A DNA stretch of 64,000 nucleotides. Source: Brachionus manjavacas. Its lineage: Eukaryota > Rotifera > Eurotatoria > Ploima > Brachionidae. A model generated the notes under the pieces. The model worked only from the letters and a program-made list of their open reading frames with translations. It ran no database searches and had not been told where the DNA came from. Each line of letters starts with the position of its first letter. The stretch's first letter is position 1. A program made the translations under genes and the position numbers. Of the stretch, positions 1 to 18,230 are shown in pieces. The DNA lies in NCBI GenBank assembly GCA_019054805.1, contig JAHQIY010000001.1:10368501-10432500 (forward strand). Direction: 5' to 3'.

Positions 1-927
1 GCCTTCAAATGGTGAAATATGCTTCAATAATGTTTCATTCAAATATGATAAAAATTTAAGCTATGTTTTGAATAACATAAATATAAAAATAAATGCTGGT
101 GAAAAAATTGGAATTGTTGGTCGGACCGGAGCTGGAAAGTCATCAATTATTCAGACTTTGTTTCGAATGGCCGAGCCTGATGGATCACTTTACATTGACG
201 ACATTGATATAAAAGAACTTAGTTTACATGATCTAAGATCAAAATTGTCTATTATTCCAGTAATTAAAATTTCAGTCGGAAAAAAAAGATTTTGATTAAT
301 TTAAATTGAATTTTTAAAGCAAGAGCCAACTTTGTTCATTGGAACTATTCGAACTAACCTTGATCCGTTGAATCAATATGCAGACAATGTTTTGTGGGAT
401 GCACTAGAACAGGTAAGCGTTCAATTGAGTCTTGACATGTTTTTGATCATTGAGTCTTTATTTTATTAAATTTATTCAAGGTGCAATTAAAAGAAGCGAT
501 CAGAGAAATGAAAGATGGTTTGGAAAGCGAAGTACACAAAGGTGGTTCTAATTTAAGTGTTGGCCAAAAGCAGTTGATTTGTTTGGCAAGAGCAATTATC
601 AAAAAGTCAAAGATTTTGATTATTGATGAAGCTACAGCAAATGTTGATTTCAAGTATATTTTTTGTTCAAGATAAGTTTTACTTTGATAATTAGTTAAAA
701 ATGAACAAATTTTAAGAACTGATGCATTGGTTCAAGAGGCGATCAGACAATGTTTCAAAGAATGCACTGTGATAACTATAGCGCATCGTTTGCATACAAT
801 AATAGACAATGATCGCATTTTGGTAACACAAAAATATTTTTTGTTTTTGATTAATTCGCAACTAAAGATTTATTATTTTTATTTTAAGTGTTTGAGTCAG
901 GGTAGAGTTGTTAACTTTGGTCGTCCT
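1..927 (+). repeat. Direct repeat copy 1 (NBD2 of upstream ABCC gene)
   Basis: Bases 1-927 match 6359-7283 almost base for base, across exons and introns. The only difference I found is a 2-base length change in an A-run near 290. Identity stops after GGTCGTCCT, inside the last exon. The left end lies outside the window. Confidence 0.93.
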
Positions 928-1149
928 TATGAATTGATTGAAGATGAGACAACTATTTTGCATGATTTAGTATTTAGTTTGGACAAGCTTGAAAGAGATA
1001 AACTAGTCGAAATGGCGAAAAAGTCATTTAGAAATCAGAGAAGAGTATCGATGCTTCTAGATCAAGTGGTGATAAATCAATCAAATCAAGAAATGGAAAA
1101 TTTGGACCATGATTATTCAGAAAAAATAAGATTGTTAGATTCTAAATAG
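1..1149 (+). CDS. ABCC4-like (MRP) multidrug exporter, C-terminal part only
   Basis: This is the 3' end of an ABC-C subfamily full transporter, cut by the window edge. Only the second nucleotide-binding domain remains. Visible motifs are Walker A (GRTGAGKSS), the ABCC-type signature LSVGQKQL, Walker B ([12 protein letters not shown]) and the switch histidine in IAHRL. Exons run roughly 1-259, 320-412, 481-653, ~695-822 and ~888-1149, separated by introns of about 40 to 70 bases. The joint after ANVDF (near 653/695) does not close cleanly in frame with a plain GT-AG reading. The family moves organic anions, cyclic nucleotides and conjugates out of cells across the plasma membrane using ATP. 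Bases 1-927, introns included, are nearly identical to the next gene's NBD2, but the last ~70 codons differ. A tandem paralogue lies directly downstream on the same strand. Family assignment is firm; substrate is unknown. Confidence 0.9.
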
Positions 1150-1899
1150 GTTTTTTCAATTGTTTTTTAAATTAATTATTGTTGATCATATTTATAGTTA
1201 TATTTTTCAATTTAAGTTTATTTAACGTTTTTTAAATCACAATATAATAAAGAAGATATTAATTTTTAACATCCCATTTTTTGATCTATATTTAAGGCAA
1301 TTTTTTAATCTTTTTTTATCAAAATAATAAAAAACTACAAGTTGAGCTAATTTTAAAAAATCTTATTTTGTTTCAATGAATGTAATTTCCTTTAGAGTTC
1401 TTAATTTAAAATTAAAATTATTAAAATTGATCGTTTTATTATCCTTTTAAATTAATCGCAACATTGATAATGAAACATAATCTCAAAAAGTCTTTACTCG
1501 GACCATGAAGGCCTATAGCAAATTAAATTCTTGATAAATCTTTGGGCTAAATATTTCTTATCTACAAAATAACTTATGCATAGAAATTTTAAAAAGATCT
1601 TTCGGCCAATTCATTAGGTCCGCAGATTACCTGAATTTTTTTTAATCTAAAATTTGATCTCTTAAGCATCGTTTTGCGCTCAAGGTTCATATTTTTTAGA
1701 AATAAAATTTACCATATCTTATCTTACTCAAAAAATTCAATATTAAATTTAATAAAAAATTAAAAATAATTTCGAATTTGTCCTTAATTTATTTTAAGTT
1801 TAATAAAAAATATCAAATTTTCACAAACAGTCTTTAAAAAAATTGTAAAATTCTGTTTTGTAATAGAATTTGTTTTTTTCTTGTAATTTTAGAAAATAA
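1150..1899. other. Intergenic, between tandem ABCC genes
   Basis: AT-rich spacer holding the 3' flank of the first ABCC gene and the promoter side of the second. I see no open frame, repeat or RNA gene. It is not part of the duplicated block. Confidence 0.6.
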
Positions 1900-7409
<5,510 letters not shown>

Positions 7410-8515
7410 AAATTTTTTCTAATTTGTATCTATTTCATTAATAAATGTTTTATTTATTTACTTCTTTTTTAAATTTAGATTGAACTTTGATAAAAATTAT
7501 TTCTAAAACATTGTTTTGCAATTTTAAATTTTTCAAATTAATGCTAATTAATTCTTAGTCTCATTTAATATAAATTTTAATTTAAACTACTCAATATAAT
7601 TAAAAGTTAATAGTTATTAATATTTTTAATTTTTTTATGATCATTTTTTCGCTTTTATCAAGTTATTTTTTTATTGTTTTAGGTCTTTTATTTTATTGCT
7701 TAGCTTAAATACGCCACTTCATTTATCTTTGATTTATTTTATTTCTCCAGAATTCAAAGCATATTTCAGTATCCATTTTATAAAATATAATCTTTTGCAA
7801 CATAACTTTAAATTTTTTAAACAAGTAAAAATCATCAAAAATTTTTAATATGCTCATTTGCTTCTTAGATTTCTGTTTTGAGAACTAATTAATTTTTTCA
7901 AGTATTATTAATTTTTCAATTTTTCTCCAATTTGATTAGCTTCTATTCAATTTATATTCCAGCTCATTTATGGGCACAAAATACTGCTACGAAACTGCAA
8001 TTAATGCTTCCATTTAAAAATCGATTCATTTACCTTTTTTTTTAATTTTTCAAAAAGTTGATACTTGCTTTAGAATTATAAGTGTATGTAGCATAAACAT
8101 TAAAATTTTGTTTGATATCTGGTAATTATGGCTTTAGGAAGGTTTGATTTTGGCAAGACAGTGAAAAATGGCTCCTTTTTTTTCATGAACCTTTCGAAAT
8201 AATTATTCTTTGAAATCGCATATGTACACTAAGGTATTTCTTAAAGCGCTTTCAATATTTTTTCATATCGACGAAATAGCTCAGAGCTCTTTGTTTGCTC
8301 ATAACTTTTTTCTTAATAAAGATAAGCTATGTTTTGTTTCTTAGAGCTAGAATTTTGAATTTGATTCCGACGAAAGTCAAGAAAAACACTAAATCTCTTA
8401 ACATTTATTATTTATCAAAAATAAAAATCTTATCAAAAACTAAAAATTTTCGGATAAATTTATTAACATTTTTTGTTTAAAAAATGTAACATTTAGATGA
8501 GCTAAAGCAAAAGAA
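7410..8515. other. Intergenic, 3' flank of ABCC gene to next gene
   Basis: AT-rich DNA with runs of T and A. One short open stretch starts at an ATG at 8127 (MALGRFDFGKTVKNG) but ends after about 24 codons and has no recognisable family. It could be a 5' exon of the next gene, which I cannot support. Confidence 0.5.
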
Positions 8516-9379
8516 ATGCCATTTCCAGAATTAAATGACAATAAATTTGAAAAAAATTTAACTAGCGGAGCGCATTCATATCGCGAAAAAGTACGCGAAC
8601 AAATATTAAATACTCCACGAAGTGAAAGATCAAATAGGAGATCAATAGATTTGACAATAATAAATGAAGCGACCAACTATCGACCCTCATCTAGACGGTC
8701 TACTGATGCACTAGGTTTTGAGCAGTCAAGATTAAAATCTGCTTCAAGAGATCGTCAACTAATTCGATATAACAAATATGTTCCATCAAAAGAGCACCAT
8801 ATCAAAGAGTCTGTAAAGATAAGTGAAGATCCTTATTTAGATAAAGAATTCATAGCCAGACCTAGCTCAAGGGAATCTTTTTACCATGACACGCCAAGAT
8901 TAGGATCCAGATCAATCCTAAAGAAGCCGAAATCACTGAATGAGCAGTCTCAATTGCTTTCCAGTGATAATCTAGAAAACAACCTAACAAAATCAATTGA
9001 TTATTTTGATTTTGACACAAACAAGTCCAAAACAGAGCAGGCTCCGGTGCCAAAACCAAGACAAAAAGACAACATATTTTTCAATAAACAAAATTTGCTT
9101 TTTAATGAAAACGAAAATTTGAAGATAAAGCGGAACACTAATAGCTTGAATTCGTCTAGAGTAATTACACCGAGATTTGAGCATTCACGGTCGAATAGGT
9201 ATTCGACCAATGTTCAATCTGAAAATGATACAAAAGATGGTTGTGATAAGAAACAAAATGACTCATTAAGGGATGATTCGATCCGAACGCGAACTAAAAC
9301 CAATCTTAGTTTTCCTAGCCAGAACTCAAGTTTTGATTCAAACGAAATCAACAGAAGAAATGTTTATAAAAAAATGTGA
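8516..9379 (+). CDS. Hypothetical disordered Ser/Asn/Arg-rich protein
   Basis: A 287-codon uninterrupted frame starting MPFPELNDNKFEKN and ending NRRNVYKKM. Its composition (Ser, Asn, Arg, Lys, Asp; few hydrophobics) predicts an intrinsically disordered, cytoplasmic or nuclear protein with no signal peptide or membrane segment. Short linear motifs stand out: repeated RxS/SRxS-type kinase sites (RRSIDL, SRRSTDA, RPSSRESF), a basic SILKKPKS patch, and PVPKPRQ near residue 180, which looks like an SH3-binding proline motif. It may be the main exon of a gene with further 5' exons, since a splice-acceptor-like TTTAG lies at about 8491-8495. I do not recognise the family. Frame length and codon composition against the AT-rich background support real coding. 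Confidence 0.7.
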   Translation: MPFPELNDNKFEKNLTSGAHSYREKVREQILNTPRSERSNRRSIDLTIINEATNYRPSSRRSTDALGFEQSRLKSASRDRQLIRYNKYVPSKEHHIKESVKISEDPYLDKEFIARPSSRESFYHDTPRLGSRSILKKPKSLNEQSQLLSSDNLENNLTKSIDYFDFDTNKSKTEQAPVPKPRQKDNIFFNKQNLLFNENENLKIKRNTNSLNSSRVITPRFEHSRSNRYSTNVQSENDTKDGCDKKQNDSLRDDSIRTRTKTNLSFPSQNSSFDSNEINRRNVYKKM

Positions 9380-10129
9380 ATTGAAATTCAGTTTTTTAGT
9401 CAAATTTTTCAATTTGTACAAATTATTTTAAAATTATTACTGAATCATAAATTTTTAAAATTTTCGATGTTTTATTTTGTTTAAATTGATTTTAAATTAT
9501 TAAGATAAAATGATGTTGTGACAATATCTTAAATTTAGAATGGTTCTAGAAGAAAAAAATATTTCGTAACCCTGAAACCAAACTTGATTAGAGATTTTGA
9601 GAAGTTATTTATCTAAAATATTTTATTGAGTAACTGAATAAATGGTTAAACAAAATAATTGTCATCAAATTTTAATGGTCATCATCAAAAATTATTATCA
9701 AAATTATTAGAAAAAAAATTTGTTTTATTTTTAATTAAAAAATTAAAGGAAGAAGACATATTTTCATGTCAAAGCCATTGTTCATAGCAATAAATTTTAT
9801 AACTTTTGCAAAAATAAACAAATTAAGTTAAGCATTGCTTCCAGTTTTTTATTTGTGACCTTTGGAAATCTTTGTTGAAAACTATTTCAAAATCCATGAA
9901 AAACAATTACGGAAGCGAAACACAAAAGATCTAAAATCAGCAATTTTCAAATTAACAGATAGACTGTTTAATATATATTCAAGGCTCAAGCGTAAATCAT
10001 TTTTTTAACTACTATTGAACAACGATTTTGCACAATAGTTTTAAAAAGGAGAACGATTAAATTGACTCGGAAAAAATTAAAAAAAATTTTTAAGACCAAC
10101 AAGACTATTTAAAAAATTAATACTCAAAG
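9380..10129. other. Intergenic, nothing recognised
   Basis: AT-rich sequence downstream of the disordered-protein gene. No open frame, repeat pair or RNA-like structure was seen. Confidence 0.5.
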
Positions 10130-10400
10130 AACTCCACTCAGTGTCCATTTACTCAAACGCATGCAATAAGCGATTATTTAACCCCCTGAACTACGATAAT
10201 ACCTTTTAATCTTCCTTTTCCCCTGAGATTTCAAATATTTTAACATGTGTAACCTGTTACTCTTTTATTTCAACGTATTTACATTAATTTTTTTTATATT
10301 TAATTCTTTTTAATTTTTATATTTTCCTTTTATTCAACTTTATTTAATTTTGAACTTTTTTTAACCTGAATGAGCTTTGGATTAACAATTTTTTGTTCGC
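10130..10400 (+). mobile_element. LINE family B, 3'-end relic
   Basis: Decayed copy of the 3' tail shared with copies ending near 53375, 56940 and 60612. In order, it keeps a CTCCA...GTGT block, a CCTGA block, an AACATGTGTAACCT block and a terminal CTGAATGAGCTTTGG stretch matching CTGAAGGAGC of the other tails. No coding part is left. It is older than the other copies, judging by its divergence. Confidence 0.55.
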
Positions 10401-10826
10401 CGTAATTTTGGTTAACCAAATATAGCTAACCACTAAATCAAGTGCCATTTCCCATGGAATATTAGCAAAAAATAAAATACATGATCAAAATATCTGAATA
10501 CCAACATAAGTTAAGTTAGAGACTGAATATGCTCAAAAATTTATATCAATAAATGGTTATAAAATAAAATTGAATAGGATTTTTAAATATTTCTGTATCA
10601 ATAAAACTTTTACAGAATTTTGCAGTATTAAAGATAAATTTAAGCATGGAATATTTACTATTTAAAAGTATACGGGGAAATTATAAAAAAATAACTCAGC
10701 ATTTTTATCCATATTTTTTTTGGCATATTCTTATAGAACTCGATGGTGAAATTTTTGTTTTAGTATAGAAAAGTTGCTAAAAATAATTTTTCTTGTGAAA
10801 AAAATTTTCCTGGCTTAAAATTCTCA

Positions 10827-11290
10827 ATGGCTAAAGTTTTATAGAAAGCTAACGAAAATGATGTCATAACAATTTGGGATTCAACTTATAAGTCTTCGTC
10901 ATAGAACCAATTGTTAGCTTCCCGTATTTTACTAATAATATTTTCCAGTAATTTGGCATCATTATTTTTTCCATTCGAAAAAAAAAGGGCCAATAGATTC
11001 GATTTTTGTACCAACTACTGCCACTTTCACCATACATTTAAACAAACATCTTTTCTGATGTTCAGAAAAGGAAGCTTTCTGAAAACTATAAGAATTCGAC
11101 TTTTCTATATAAATATAGGAAGCGTCGCAAATTTTTATAACATCACTTTCATTAGCTTTCAATAAAATTTTAGCCATTGTAGTGGTACGATTTCTGATTA
11201 TATCATCGCGATTTGTTGTGATAAAACCAATGTTGAAGATTCGTCAGTAATTGAAAGCAATGACAATCTTTCAGATGAAGAATAATATCA
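10827..11290 (-). mobile_element. Rearranged DDE transposase fossil (DNA transposon)
   Basis: The minus strand from 11177 down to about 10893 encodes KANESDVIKICDASY, then IYIEKS, SFQKASFSEHQKR, IESIGPF and finally NNDAKLLENIISKI. This is the start of a DDE-type transposase core as found in animal DNA transposons with a D(G/A)TYIYI...GKNNDA pattern. The plus strand at 10827-10892 encodes the same start again (MAKVL, stop, KANENDVITIWDSTYK). One piece has therefore been inverted next to another copy. Plus-strand codons from about 11175 to 11279 (CSGTISDYII ... DNLSDEE, stop) may be the C-terminal end. Clearly dead. I cannot name the superfamily with certainty. Confidence 0.6.
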
Positions 11291-14200
11291 ATAAATTTCT
11301 TTATTTTATTTAAAATCTAATATTTTATTATTTTTTTTGTTAAGATCACAAAAATAAATAAAATGAATACTTAAAAAAAATAATGAAAAATTACAAAATC
11401 TTTTAATGTTTGTAGAGAATTTGGTTGTCTTACAAAAAATATATAAAGCTTGATTATATAAATGAAGATTAAAAAACACCATAAAAAGCCATTTTTGTTT
11501 CTTAAAAAGCGAAGGAAACCAACTTTTACAATCTTGGATTTTTTAATGTGTTATTAGTACCCTAAATTAAGGTAAAATGATGCGTGTCGGAAATTTTTTG
11601 TCTTAACGTCTTATAGCACCTGACGCTCTGGAAGAGAAATATAAAGGAAAAGTGATGTAAAAAAACTGATAGCATTTTCGAAATCCTGAGAGAATTTCGA
11701 GCTAGAAACATTTTTCAGAAAAAAATAATTTTAGCAATTTTTCTATCCTTATAATTACTCAATTTTAATGTGATTTCATTTAAAAGTTATGTAAAACATT
11801 ATAGTATTTTCCATATTATAAAATCCTCTGATTAAAACCGAACAGCCCATTTAGTTACAAGTTTTATTTATTTTTAAGAGAATTTATTTTTTTATTGTTT
11901 TGCATAGAACTTCGGCACGCTGATGATATCGCACGAACAAATATTTTTGAAAAAGCGGATTTAATTATCTAATTGACAATTTTTTTTTCAAATAAATTTG
12001 ATTTCACGGATAGTAAAATTAGATAATAAAGCCAAAAAAAATTTTTTTTCTTTCAATTATGATTTTAATTTCAACAATTAATTATTTAAATCTATTTTAA
12101 GAATTATTTTTGTGAAATAAAGAAATTGAGGCATCCAAATTCTATAGAAAATATACAAATCATAGATGCAAAAAAATTTTTTTAATTTTTTTTTAAATGA
12201 GAGTTGTTTAAGAAAATTAAAAAAAGGTAAGTACAAAAATTACAGTACAAAAAGGAAAGACGTAATTTTATTTTCTAATTGTACAAAATTTGTTTTGCTA
12301 ACAGTACAATATTGTAAAAATTTGTACAAACGAAATAAAATAATAATAATTTTTCTACAAAATTTCACTTTGTCAAAAAAAGAGCAATAACAATAAATAT
12401 CACAGTTATTTGTAAGTCTTTAAATATAAATTAAAGGAATTCAATTTGATGTATCATGAATGAATATGATTATTTAAATTTTAAAATAATAATTATTTTC
12501 ATGATTTGAAGGGCATTTTGGATTCTAAAAATCTTTTTTTTTAATTTTTCTAATAAATAATTTACACAATATAAATATATTTTTTAATGAATTTTCAGAT
12601 AATTATAAATATTTATATCAAATAAATATTTAAAATCGTTTTGGATTCATGGATACGCATTCAATGTTGATTTAAAAAATTTATTAATAAATTGAACAAA
12701 TATGACTATTTATCTCTGAAATTACTAAAGCTAAATTTTTAATTAGAGTTGTATTGATTTATTTGTTTTATTGAAGCATTCAATAATCATTATGACTATT
12801 ATTAAAAGCATTTAAAATAAAAAAAATATTTTTTTTTTGATTCTTTGATTTAATTATTCTATTTTGGAAAGAAAAAAATATTTAATAATACTTGCTTTGA
12901 ATTTTAATTTACATTCATTTAGCCAAAATGAAAAATATTTACTGAAAAAAGGAATTCGATTACATCAAATAAACAAGTTAAATTTTTTTTTGAATTTTTC
13001 TGTCCATGATTTAATTCAACTTATTAGGAATATTTCTTTGTTTTCTCTCTGCTAATATTATTGCAAATTTTTCTACTTAAAATATAATGTAAAATTAAAT
13101 TTAATACTCAAACTGATTTTTGAAGACGAACAATTTGCTTTTTTTTCCAATTTTTGACTTCATTTATTATTTAATATCGTGTTTGTGTTAATTAACTCGC
13201 AATTTTTAGTTGAAATAAAGAACAAATTTTTTACTATTAGAAATAGTATGAGAGAAGCATAATGTTTTACTAATCGATTTAAGATAACTTAAAAAAATTG
13301 AATAAAAAGCTCAATCGGATATATCATTGTTGATTTTTATATATTAATAGTTTGAGATTAATCTTAAATGTATTTCAGCTTTTAGATAAGAAGAAAAATT
13401 TTAATTCATTCAAAAATTCACTCTTTTTTTAAGAAACATTATTATTAATTTTATTCAACTCTTCGGATTTTTTGTTTCTTCTTTTAAAAGAAAAAATAAT
13501 TTTTTGAAAAAATTGGTCCGCATGCATGAGCATTCATGTTGTTTAAAAGTTAACGAAGCCAAATTTTTTTCAAACATCCCTTGGTTATTAAATTTTTGAC
13601 TAAAGAAATGAAAGTGAAAACTTTCAAACGGTCTTAACACTTCCTTTCAGGTTCGTATAAACCAGTATTGATAGAATTATAAGAATATTAAACAAAAAAA
13701 AGACAAAATTTTTTAAGATTATAATAAACAATCATTTATAATAATAATATATATAGGTTATTTTTTAATCGCTTCAATTGAACACTTCAATTTTTTTGCT
13801 ATTGTCTCATCTGGGACAGTTAAATGCATCTAATTTTAAATGTTTTAGAGATGAATTAGCACAAATAATTTATTTTAAGGCTTTAGATGATAAATAATTT
13901 TTTTAATATTGTGTTTCTTTTTATAATTTAAATATAATTCTTAATACTGCAAAATAAGCGAATTTGATCGAATATAATCAGATAAACATAAATGAAATCT
14001 ATTTTTGAAATTAAGTATCTTAAAATATAAAATATATAACCTAAATTTAAACCCCATAAGTACTACAAAATTTTAATAATATGTCTTCGTTTCTCTTAAA
14101 AAAATATCAGTTAAAATTTTTTGGTTTTTATCTCCGGAATAGGATTTTGCATGACAAAGAATAGCTGAAATTATTCATTTCCTAGGCTTAATTATTCTCT

Positions 14201-17200
14201 AATAATTTTTCATTTGTAGCTAATTAATTTATTAAAATTAATTTCAATTAAGATTTTTTTTTGATATTTTTATGTCCTTCATGATTTGAATTTAATTTTT
14301 TAATTAAGCCAAATAGTCAAAAAAATTTAAAAAGGGGGATTTTAATTTTAAAGAACTCGCTACATTAAAAATCTGAAATAAGGTAACATCATGTCTCTTA
14401 ACAGGGGAAAAAAATTCAAACAGTGAAGATTGGTCTTTTTTACCATTATTTATAAAGCTTTTTTGTTGATTCAGCCTTGTATTGTATTTTATCAATATAA
14501 AAGCTAACAATAATTAAAAACATCTATTTTGATACAGAATCATATTTTAATATAAGAATAAGCCAAGAATTATTATAAAATTGCCACCATCTCGTGTTAA
14601 GTTGGCAATTTAAATTTAAGTTTTTCAGAATACTAACATCTATTAATCTTCTTTGTATTCTTAAGTATTATGAAATAATAGAATTTTTTTAAATGAGTTA
14701 TATATTTAGTGATATATTAATTTATTTCAGAATTTTTACAAATAAATTCGAAAATTACTAATGCTTGCTATAAAAAAATTATATTTTTTTACTCTTTTAT
14801 TTTAAAGTTTACAATGCTATTTATTTTCAAGAGTTCACAGATAAGATTATATTTTTTCATTTATTTTATTTTAAAGTAAATATTTTTAATTGTAAATTTT
14901 TTTACAGATCCTGGAATCAAGTTTTCCTTATTTTAGCCTACATTAGCAAAGCGGAAATTAAATTAACGCCATCAAAATTGAATAAATATGCACATTCAAT
15001 TTTTCTATAAATTACTTTTTTATTCAAATGCTCAATTCGATTTTTGAATCTTAAGAAAATTAGAAGTTGTTTATTAAAAATTAAATTTTAAGAGATTTTT
15101 TTAGATTTTAATCTTTTGAACAAAATTAATTTTGAATAATTTTCAAACTTATTCCTAGAGGAATAATAATTAAATTTTTATCTCGAAATTTGAGTTAGTT
15201 TTATAAATATCGTCCTGATAGTGAGCTTTGACGCAAAAAGTAGGATATTAAACTCAAATTAAATTAAATGACAACATTTTAAACAGCATGTATTATGATG
15301 TCTTAAAATAGTTCTTAATGGATTAACTTATTGATGTAACTAATAAAAATATTTAGAAAAATTCTAAAAATATGCAAGTTTATTTTCTTGTTGAAAATGA
15401 TAAAGCACTTATGCGAAAAGAGCTGTCTTATTTTTCCTATTAATTTAACAAATTGTTTAAGACATTGTAGTTCTGATAAAATTGAGTACATTATTTTGGA
15501 TTAATTAAAAAAAAGAATAAGCTTTTAGTTGATTTATTTAACCAAAACAGACGATTATTTTTTTAAGATATCAGGTCGATCACATGTTGGAATAAATTTA
15601 ATTATTCGATTTGCGTTTATAAGATGGAAATCTATAAAATATAGGTAAATTCGGTAAAAAAATAAAAGCTGAGCTCAAAATCGATTTTTTTAAATAATTA
15701 ACATAAAACAATAAAAAAACTAAAACAATTTAACTATATTTTAAAAATATTGTTCGGTTGTTGATTTAAGAAATTAAATTTTTAATAAACTTTCATTTAC
15801 TTGTTTGGCACCAAGCAACTAAATCCAAAAAAATTTGTTATTTAGTTATCAGACCTAATAAATAGTTGTGCTAAAATACAGTTAGTTGAATAATGAAAAA
15901 ATTTGATATGATAATTTTGAAAATACGAAGATAAGCTTGTTTAAAAAAGCAAATAATTTAATTTACAATTAGGAAGTTTTGCAATTATCAAGACAATTCA
16001 ATCAAAATACATAGCATGTAAGGAAGTTCTGCAAATTTGTTTCGCCAAGTGTAAAAATGTGGCTTGGAATAATTTTTCAATGGAAAAAAAATTACTGTTA
16101 CACAAGTCGGATTTAATTAAATTTCAAAGAATTGTTCTCAAAAATTTAAATTTTTAGGAAATTTAATTTCGGCTTATTCTTAATTACAATTGCTTATTTG
16201 ATGCAACAAAGAATTAAATTAATTTAAAATTGTATTCAAGGTATTTAAGTAATCAAGTTTTTTTTAAATTAGCTAAATTTTAGGAATGAAAGCGTAATTT
16301 AAAGTCCGTGAGGGGGATTTTAATTTACTCTAAATTTTTTATCTCTCGCCTTTTTTCAAGGCCTCATAATTACGCATTCATCACTAATCGATAAGAAATT
16401 TTTCAATGTGATAAAAAACATTAAATAATTTGCGAACATTTCTGTCAAATTAAATTTCTTATTTTTTTTTTTTTAAATTTAAACGAAATCTATGCTCAAA
16501 TTACTCTGAGGCGCTTAGTGTCGAAAATTAATTAATCTAGATCAAATTTTGATAAAAAAGTATCAAGTTATTATTTTGTTATTCATTTATATTTGCTTGA
16601 AAAATAATCGTTAGTTTAATTTTGTCTTAAAATCAAAGTCTAATAATTGATTACTTTAAAACTTTAATCAGACTTTGGTGTCATTTATCAAAAATTATTG
16701 TATTGATAAAATGCGTTTAAAATATATTTGATTAATTCATTTAAATTCTTTCTTGTCAAAGATCATTTTTAATATTTATTAAATACCAAGCAAAATAATT
16801 TAATTTTTTCTAGAAAGTATAAGTTTATTTTATTTAAGAACATTATTTTGGTAGTGATAATCAAATATTTTTTTTAATTTAAATCAAATATAACATCGTT
16901 ACATAATTAATTTTTCTCCCACAAATTCCTGAAACATGGTTAAGCTCGTGATATTAATGATAAATTAACAGCTTAGCAAAATGACAACTTTTTCGAATTA
17001 ATATATTGCTTACTATTCCGAATTTGACAGCCAAGCTCGATAAAATTTCAAAATTTTTCGTTTGACTTAATACATAGAAAAGAAGCAATTTAATTTTCAT
17101 TCATTTCTTGTTTTATTAATTAAATAATATTCTCGGGAAACACATAAAATAAATATTCTTCTCCAAATGTAAATATAAAAATTCAACACTAGAAATTCTT

Positions 17201-17614
17201 GTAGTTGTTCTTTACAATTTGTTCTAACTAAAAAAAACTGATAATTATTCAATATTTTAATAATTTTTATTTTGACAAAATTTGATGCGGAATCAACAAT
17301 TAGCTACGGAATAAACTCTATTCATTAATAAAATGAAAGCTTTTCTTATTTTTTTTAAAATACTTTAAATATTTCCTAATATCACTTTGTCGTCAAGTTT
17401 TTCCAGTCTCGGCATCAATTAAAAATAATTTCCTCATGATTTTGTTTACCTTAAATTAAAAAGGATTTAAATTATTAAGCCGATATTTGAATAATGTAAA
17501 AACTCATTAAATTTTCAAAAAGTTATTCCATAAATAATTGTATAAAAATAACATTTTTTTTAGACTGGAAATTGATAAAAAAAATTACAGATTTAAAAAA
17601 AAAACTCCAACAAA
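11291..17614. other. 6.3 kb gene-poor AT-rich stretch
   Basis: No supportable gene. The few open frames (for example 12166-12390, 12864-13055 and minus 13455-13640) are Lys/Phe/Asn-rich translations of A and T runs, with no conserved motif or plausible splice partners. No inverted-repeat element or tRNA was seen. The last ~200 bases are presumably the promoter of the EF-hand gene. Confidence 0.6.
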
Positions 17615-18230
17615 ATGAGCGTGGAACTCATTCGTGCTTTTTTGCTTAAATCCAAGAATTCAAAGAAACAAACATTCCTCAACGATTTATTCAAATCGAT
17701 GGACAAGGACCACTCTCGCAAAATAGATTACCATGAATTTAAGCAAGGTTTGTTCAAGCTCGGACTCACGGATCTAACCGAAGCCGAGATTCGAAAGTTG
17801 TTCAATGATTTTGATACAAAGCAAGATGGAAAAATAGACTTCACTGAATTTGTAAATGCCCTGAAGCCGCAATTATCACCAACAAGACTCAAAGCAATAG
17901 ATGAAGCTTTTAGAAAGCTTGATGTTAATAATGACGGAGTTTTGTCCATGGAAGACTTTAGAGTTGTCTATATGGAACAAGCCAAAAGGCACCCAAAATG
18001 TATAGATGGAACCTGGACTACTGAACAGGTAGGTTTAAATAAAAAAAAAAATAAAAATAAAAAAATTTCTAAAGGCACTTAGAAGTTTTCTTGATGCATT
18101 CGATACCCCAGGAAAAGCAGATGGAATCGTAACCATGGAAGAGTTTCATAATTACTACGCAATCATATCAGCATCGATTCCAGATGACTCATATTTTGTA
18201 TTTTTGATGAACTCATGTTTTGGATCATAA
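17615..18230 (+). CDS. Calcyphosin-like EF-hand calcium-binding protein
   Basis: Two exons, 17615-18028 and 18075-18230, joined in phase 0 across a 46-base GT-AG intron, giving 189 residues, the normal size for calcyphosin/CAPSL. Canonical EF loops: residues 30-41 (DKDHSRKIDYHE), 67-78 (DTKQDGKIDFTE) and 103-114 (DVNNDGVLSMED). A fourth, looser loop starts near D148 (DTPGKADGIVTMEE). The second exon, with FHNYYAIISASIPDDSYF near the C terminus, matches the family's closing segment (YYxxxSASI...YF) closely and identifies it more firmly than the EF hands alone. Expected role: cytosolic calcium sensor; family members in other animals are often tied to cilia. The start is the first ATG, just after an A-rich leader, and MSVELIRAFLLKSK looks like a family N terminus. 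Confidence 0.9.

Noticed and set aside
447-653. Minus-strand open frames opposite the ABCC NBD2 exons (also at 6803-7009)
   Set aside because: They are antisense shadows of conserved ABC transporter exons and duplicate exactly because the exons do.
12166-13055. Lys/Phe/Asn-rich open frames in the gene-poor region
   Set aside because: Composition matches translated A and T runs, with no motifs, no splice partners and no codon signal.
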